DNA of 64,000 bases from Bacteroidota bacterium (GTDB lineage: Bacteria; Bacteroidota; Bacteroidia; J057; JADKCL01), in NCBI GenBank assembly GCA_016718825.1, contig JADKCL010000025.1, forward strand, positions 10,864 through 74,863, written 5' to 3'. Below are positions 59,784 through 64,000 of this stretch, in pieces. The notes under the pieces were generated by a model. The model made no database searches. It had not been told where the DNA came from and saw only the letters and a program-made list of their open reading frames with translations. The position numbers and the translations under genes were made by a program. Within the stretch, counting starts at the first letter, position 1. Every line of letters begins with the position of its first letter.

Positions 59784-62700
59784 CTACAAGCCCATCAGGA
59801 AAACCAACGGCCCTTGATTGCTGCCAATCCCAACGGTCGTGACACCTGCACCATTTTTCAGTAGGAAAATTTGACGGGTGTCCATCGGCAATTGAATGCC
59901 TGATTCTACAGCAGGGATCGCGATGAATTTTCCATTGCCTAAACCTTTGAGGAAGAGGCCATGGCCTGCGTCTTCGCGGCCAATGTCGGGGCTTGCTGCA
60001 TAGTGGTTGCCGACCAACAATAGATCCAATTTTTCATCTTCGTCCCAATCTGCAATCGCAATGTCCTTCACGGGAAAAATTTGCGCCTCGGGATTCAGTG
60101 GAATCGTGGTGAAATGGCCCTTACCATCGTTGAGTAGGACCAGCGAGGCGGCTTGCTTGAGATACCATTTTGGTGCTTTTGCCCAGTTTTCAGGGCCAAC
60201 AACCGTCTCTGTCGTTGCCTCCGAATAGGATTTGTAGGACGTGAACCGCGACTTGAGCCCCGGCGCTTGCACGACCAATTCGTCAAAGGCATACTTGGGA
60301 TGCAAATGGCCGTCGGGATAAGGATAGGAAATGAGTCCTTCCAAACTACCGTTGCCATCGAGATCCGAATACGATAGAACGCCCGGCTTCTCTTCCGAAA
60401 CCTTGTGATTGAAGTTGGTACCGCGGTTGCCTGCCACTAAGTCCAGGTCGCCGTCATTGTCCAAGTCAGCGGCGGCGAGGCTGTACCAGAGCCCGTCGGT
60501 GTCTCTTAAGCCAAACGCTTCTGTCTGATTTGTCCATTTTCCATTTTCCAATTGCAGAATTTTGATCGGTTCCCAGGAACCACCCAACACCAATTCTGGA
60601 GTTTTGTCACCGTTCAGGTCGGCTGCTATCGCCTTGTTGAGGATGCCAAGTTTGCCTTGATTGGGCAGGAGGTCGGCAATGGAAAATTTGCCTTTTTCAT
60701 TCTTCAGGAAATAGGACCGGCCTGCGTATGGATATTGACCAGGAATGGCGGCTCCTCCAACAAAAAGGTCACTGTCTCGATCACCATCAAAGTCCACCGC
60801 CACGGCAGACTGCGAAGGGGTGGACCATTGTGGAATGGCATCGGCTGAATAAGTGAATTGGCCTTTGCCGTCATTCAAATAAAGCCGGCAGCCATAATTT
60901 TGTGGCTGATTTGCCTCGTGCGCGAAGCTTGTGACAAACAAATCGTTGTCGCCATCCCCATCGGCATCGAAGAACAAGCTCTCGCCGTCTTTGAAATTGG
61001 TTTGTTGGGCAAAAGCGGGTTGCCGTGACAAGCGGTAATCGCCTTCTGAAGCTTGGATAAAGAGGCTGCCTGGTTTACCTGCCGATCCGCCAATGTAAAA
61101 ATCATCCTTGTTGTCGCCATTCACGTCTCCAACGGTGATCCACGGACCGGCCTGTGAAACAGCATATTCCAGCAAGGCATCCGTCTTGAAATCGATGTAG
61201 CCGTTTTCTTCATGTACATAAGTCGGAAGCCCTGAACCAATGTGTCGTGCAAACAACGGTACTTCATCGATCGTGGGGCCGGGGTCATGGTCTAGGCCAT
61301 CGCCAGGCTTGATTTCCAGCAATTGGTCGGGTTTGACTTGGTCAAAAACCTTGTATTTCCCATTCGGCCATCGCACCTTGACTTTGATTGTATTCACCTT
61401 TTCTCCCAATCCGAAATTGAGATCCGACTGTACCGAACTCAAAAATCCGCGGCTGGTAAACAACTCTTGGTATTGGGTTTGGTCCCCGTTGGTGACCCAC
61501 ACTTTGGCACCGAGTGCAAAGGTATTGGGTGCATTTCCTTTGAGTCGAATGCCGAGTGTATGTTGTTCAGGATGAAGTTGTTTGGCTTCGTTGCGGTACA
61601 GAAACGCAGCTTGGTTGTAATTGTTGACGATCAAGTCCAGGTCTCCGTCGAGGTCTAGGTCGGCGTAGGCGGCGCCGTTGGAAAAGCTCGTTTGGGTCAA
61701 GCCCCAATCGTCGGTCATTTTTTGGAATTGTAAGTCGCCTCGGTTTTTGAAGATGTAGTTCTTCAAAGGTGTCGAAGGCACTTCCTTGAGCAAGTCCATG
61801 CTTTTGACCGTTTGTGGGCCACCGCCTTTACGCACGATTTCGGGCGAACGGTATTTGATATAGTCCATGTCGGTGACGTCACGGGCGTAGCCGTTGGTGA
61901 TCATCAAGTCTTTGAGCCCGTCGTTGTCAAAATCAGCCAACAAAGGCGCCCAGCTCCAGTCGGTATGGGAAATGCCTGCAAACTGCCCAATTTCGGAGAA
62001 TGTCCCTGCGCCCGTATTCAGCTGCAAGCAGTTGCGCATCACTTGGTAATGAAGGCCATAGCTTGCCGTAATCTGGAAAATGTCGTAGGTCGAATAGCCC
62101 TTGAGCTGCTTCTGCCTGAAATTGTCTTCTGACATCATGTCGAGCGTGACAATATCGGGCAAGCCGTCGTTGTTGTAATCCGCCACGTCCGACCCCATCG
62201 AATTTTTGCTGATATGCCCCACAGCGACATCAATGCGGTCTTCAAATTTGCCGTTTCCAAGGTTGATGTAGAGATGGTCCTTGGTGGCATAATCCGAAGT
62301 GGTGTAAATGTCGGGACGACCATTCAAGTCAATGTCGGCAATGGTCGCACTCAAGCCAAAGTCAAAGCTCGCCAAACCAGCCGAAACGGTGATATCCGTA
62401 AAGGTCTGGTCACCGTTGTTGCGGTAAAGTTTGTTGGAATAATATTGATAGACAGAGTCTTGGGAGCGCGCCATTTCGGCAAGTTTGCCTTTCCAATCCT
62501 TTTCCGGATACAGGTAAAGCGCATTTTCAAAATCTGCACGGTGATTCAGAAGAAACATGTCCAAGTCACCGTCTGCATCGTAGTCAAAAAAGCTCGCATG
62601 GTTGGAATAGCCTGCATCGTCAAGGCCATATTCTTTGGCGCGATCGGTAAATGTGAGGTTTTTGTTGTTGATCAGCAGGATGTTGCGTCGTTGATCGGCA

Positions 62701-63248
62701 GTCGTGGAAAGCGAGCGGCAAAGGTAGATGTCCATGTAGCCATCGGCATTCACATCCGCCATGGTGATGCCAGTGGTAAATCCATTGTTGTAGACGCCTG
62801 CCTGATCGGAAATTTGCTTGAACTTCATTTTTCCGAGATTCAAGAACAACCTGCCACCAAACCGGTTGCCGCCCATGAAGATGTCGGGCAGGCCATCGTT
62901 GTTGATGTCCCCGACTGCAACGCCTGCGCCATTGTAATAATATTCGTAGGTAAGCGAATTGAAAGTTTCGTCTTCCTTGACCTCATTCCAAAAGAAAAAG
63001 CCGGACTCTGCCGAGTCCAGTAGCGTGAAAAGTGGTTTTCCCTTGGCTTCTTGGGTGATCGTGGCATCGGATGGCTTGGATTCATTGCAAGCAAGCGCAA
63101 CGCAGCAAATCAGGAAAAGCAGGCCGAATCGAAACCTGCTGATGCGTGTAACTGACTTCTGTTTTTTTGCCACCAAGGCACCAAGGCACCAAGTTGAGCT
63201 TTGTGCCCAGGTGCCTTGGTGGCAAGAATTTGGAGGGACGTTGTTCAT
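59784..63248 (-). CDS. FG-GAP/VCBS and ASPIC/UnbV lipoprotein
   Basis: This protein of about 1,154 residues has a lipoprotein signal (FGLLFLICCVALACNES). Many FG-GAP/VCBS calcium-type repeats follow (VGDINNDGLPDIFMGG, MADVNADGYMDIYLC, DFDNDGLKDLMITNG, YADLDLDGDLDLIVN, VGDVNGDNKDDFYIGG, ADLDNDGDLDLVAGN), forming propellers. Near residues 555-650 the ASPIC/UnbV section appears (GLGEKVNTIKVKVRWPNG). It is probably attached to the outer membrane. The preferred start at 63248 overlaps the stop of the haloperoxidase-like gene (ATGA); a Met at 63272 is an alternative. The first 35 residues are partly encoded by the palindromic repeat at 63169-63223, giving an unusually long n-region before the signal core. 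Confidence 0.85.
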   Translation of the reverse strand: MNNVPPNSCHQGTWAQSSTWCLGALVAKKQKSVTRISRFRFGLLFLICCVALACNESKPSDATITQEAKGKPLFTLLDSAESGFFFWNEVKEDETFNSLTYEYYYNGAGVAVGDINNDGLPDIFMGGNRFGGRLFLNLGKMKFKQISDQAGVYNNGFTTGITMADVNADGYMDIYLCRSLSTTADQRRNILLINNKNLTFTDRAKEYGLDDAGYSNHASFFDYDADGDLDMFLLNHRADFENALYLYPEKDWKGKLAEMARSQDSVYQYYSNKLYRNNGDQTFTDITVSAGLASFDFGLSATIADIDLNGRPDIYTTSDYATKDHLYINLGNGKFEDRIDVAVGHISKNSMGSDVADYNNDGLPDIVTLDMMSEDNFRQKQLKGYSTYDIFQITASYGLHYQVMRNCLQLNTGAGTFSEIGQFAGISHTDWSWAPLLADFDNDGLKDLMITNGYARDVTDMDYIKYRSPEIVRKGGGPQTVKSMDLLKEVPSTPLKNYIFKNRGDLQFQKMTDDWGLTQTSFSNGAAYADLDLDGDLDLIVNNYNQAAFLYRNEAKQLHPEQHTLGIRLKGNAPNTFALGAKVWVTNGDQTQYQELFTSRGFLSSVQSDLNFGLGEKVNTIKVKVRWPNGKYKVFDQVKPDQLLEIKPGDGLDHDPGPTIDEVPLFARHIGSGLPTYVHEENGYIDFKTDALLEYAVSQAGPWITVGDVNGDNKDDFYIGGSAGKPGSLFIQASEGDYRLSRQPAFAQQTNFKDGESLFFDADGDGDNDLFVTSFAHEANQPQNYGCRLYLNDGKGQFTYSADAIPQWSTPSQSAVAVDFDGDRDSDLFVGGAAIPGQYPYAGRSYFLKNEKGKFSIADLLPNQGKLGILNKAIAADLNGDKTPELVLGGSWEPIKILQLENGKWTNQTEAFGLRDTDGLWYSLAAADLDNDGDLDLVAGNRGTNFNHKVSEEKPGVLSYSDLDGNGSLEGLISYPYPDGHLHPKYAFDELVVQAPGLKSRFTSYKSYSEATTETVVGPENWAKAPKWYLKQAASLVLLNDGKGHFTTIPLNPEAQIFPVKDIAIADWDEDEKLDLLLVGNHYAASPDIGREDAGHGLFLKGLGNGKFIAIPAVESGIQLPMDTRQIFLLKNGAGVTTVGIGSNQGPLVFLMGL
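63169..63223 (-). repeat. Coding palindromic repeat, copy 2
   Basis: GCCACCAAGGCACC (63169-63182) and GGTGCCTTGGTGGC (63210-63223) are exact inverted repeats. On the minus strand the repeat reads through the coding frame as SCHQGT then STWCLGALVA, the same peptide as in the copy at 22188-22251. Confidence 0.85.
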
Positions 63249-64000
63249 TGTTTTGGGCTGCTGTTTTTCCATTGTGATAGGTGAAATTGGGCGATCTTTT
63301 CCCCCATTTCCAAACCGTCGTCAAGGGCTTTGGGGAAGTGGATGCCGCCATAAAATCTGCTGACCGAGGCCTCGGTTGCGGCAGCTTCAAAGGAGGGAAA
63401 ACGTCTGGGAGGATAACCAAACGGCACTTCTGAACTGTCGGTGAATGCAACGTCGGCCCCGAAAATGTCGGCAAGGATCGTGGAAGCTGTTCCCGAAACG
63501 ACACTGTGGCCGCTGGGATATTCCGGAAATGCCGGGGTGACCAAGAGGGGTTTCCAATTCGGATCAAGTTTGTCTTGGATCACCGTGATGGGTCTGATCG
63601 ATTGAAAATGATATTTCGCCTCCCAGCAAGCCAAAAAAGCATCCGCCATGGCCATGGAAAGTTTGCAGTACATTTCAGAAGTCGCCTGTAAATCAAATTT
63701 ATTTTGGATGGCAATGCTACGGGCAATATTCATCCAATGTCCTGCTGGCGTAAGCTTTTTTTCTGCCGACGTCGAATGGCCTGTATGGATCGGCACGAAG
63801 GAATTGTCGTCCCAGTGTCGGGCAATTGCCATTTGCTCGGGCGTAAGTGTACGCGTGACTTTGAGCAACGAATCGCATTGTTGGAAGAATGCACTTTTGG
63901 GATTGGCATCGAATGGAACAGGCCCAGGTGGCCTAAGCTGATTTGTGGAGTCCAAGACAAACGGCCTCAGGGTTCCCCAATGGGGCTCCAATGCCTCCAT
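63245..64000 (-). CDS. Vanadium-haloperoxidase-like (PAP2-fold) protein, 5' end outside window
   Basis: The frame is open to the window edge; the Met at 64000 is probably internal, so the N-terminus is missing. The visible 251 residues carry the PAP2/haloperoxidase active-site blocks: KYHFQSIRP near residue 130 (Lys and Arg of the phosphate/vanadate site), FPEYPSGHSVVSG near 155 (catalytic SGH), and VSRFYGGIHFPKALDDG near 215 (Arg and His). This is the vanadium-dependent haloperoxidase branch of the PAP2 superfamily. Its stop overlaps the start of the FG-GAP lipoprotein (ATGA), so the two are coupled. Substrate and metal use are not shown by the sequence. Confidence 0.87.
   Translation of the reverse strand: MEALEPHWGTLRPFVLDSTNQLRPPGPVPFDANPKSAFFQQCDSLLKVTRTLTPEQMAIARHWDDNSFVPIHTGHSTSAEKKLTPAGHWMNIARSIAIQNKFDLQATSEMYCKLSMAMADAFLACWEAKYHFQSIRPITVIQDKLDPNWKPLLVTPAFPEYPSGHSVVSGTASTILADIFGADVAFTDSSEVPFGYPPRRFPSFEAAATEASVSRFYGGIHFPKALDDGLEMGEKIAQFHLSQWKNSSPKQ

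Overview
The window looks like a chromosomal segment of a member of the Bacteroidota, perhaps of the Saprospiria/Lewinella kind (inferred; no rRNA is present to confirm it). The evidence is: two secreted proteins ending in type IX secretion (T9SS) sorting tails; promoters of the TTG-N20-TAnnTTTG type; a B-type sdhCAB operon; a second EF-G paralogue; a transketolase split into two genes; a DUF3810 protein; and an ASPIC/UnbV-type FG-GAP lipoprotein. No tRNA, rRNA or CRISPR array was recognised.

Bases 1-15567 (minus strand) hold an insecticidal-type Tc (ABC) toxin locus. A BC component (SpvB, Rhs repeats and a C-terminal toxin) is followed by an A component. Both are interrupted. The A component is in three pieces: a transthyretin-like N-terminal piece at 7001-7873, the main body at 1249-7062, and a C-terminal piece at 1-1221 that runs off the window. 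The first junction is a frameshift, the second a single in-frame TAA. The BC component breaks by frameshift near 13226-13233. The toxin tip resembles a zinc phospholipase-C-like helical domain with two membrane segments inserted in it.

Bases 16059-20028 are accessory DNA. They contain an unknown gene, a complete but decayed IS3-type element (17222-19062, inverted repeats, ATAC target duplication, A6G slippery site) and about 1 kb of dispersed palindromic repeats whose stems covary.

Bases 20029-31825 hold a T9SS cargo protein, a calcineurin-like phosphoesterase, an FMN-dependent glutamate-synthase-like protein, a PhoU-like/Pit phosphate-transport pair (the Pit C-terminus is corrupted by a poly-G tract that looks artefactual), the split transketolase, and a tandemly duplicated two-gene barrel/lipoprotein module.

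Bases 31830-38897 (minus) form a probable O-acetylation operon: an MBOAT acyltransferase, three SGNH hydrolase-like proteins, and a LysM protein whose lytic-transglycosylase domain seems to lack its catalytic glutamate. Then follow an Rpn/PD-(D/E)XK protein with a 21-bp-repeat coiled coil, biotin carboxylase, a RidA protein, two small related proteins, EF-G2, a MarR regulator and a di-haem peroxidase. A three-gene Tim44-like/TPM-like/lipoprotein operon, a GH13 lipoprotein, a second T9SS cargo protein, DUF3810 and sdhCAB come next. The window closes with an FG-GAP/UnbV lipoprotein coupled to a vanadium-haloperoxidase-like gene that is cut by the window edge.

A palindromic repeat occurs twice (22188-22251 and 63169-63223). 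In both places it lies inside the N-terminus of an exported protein and encodes the same ten residues in front of the signal-peptide core. Several single-base disruptions and the poly-G tract suggest that assembly error should be excluded before genes here are called pseudogenes.
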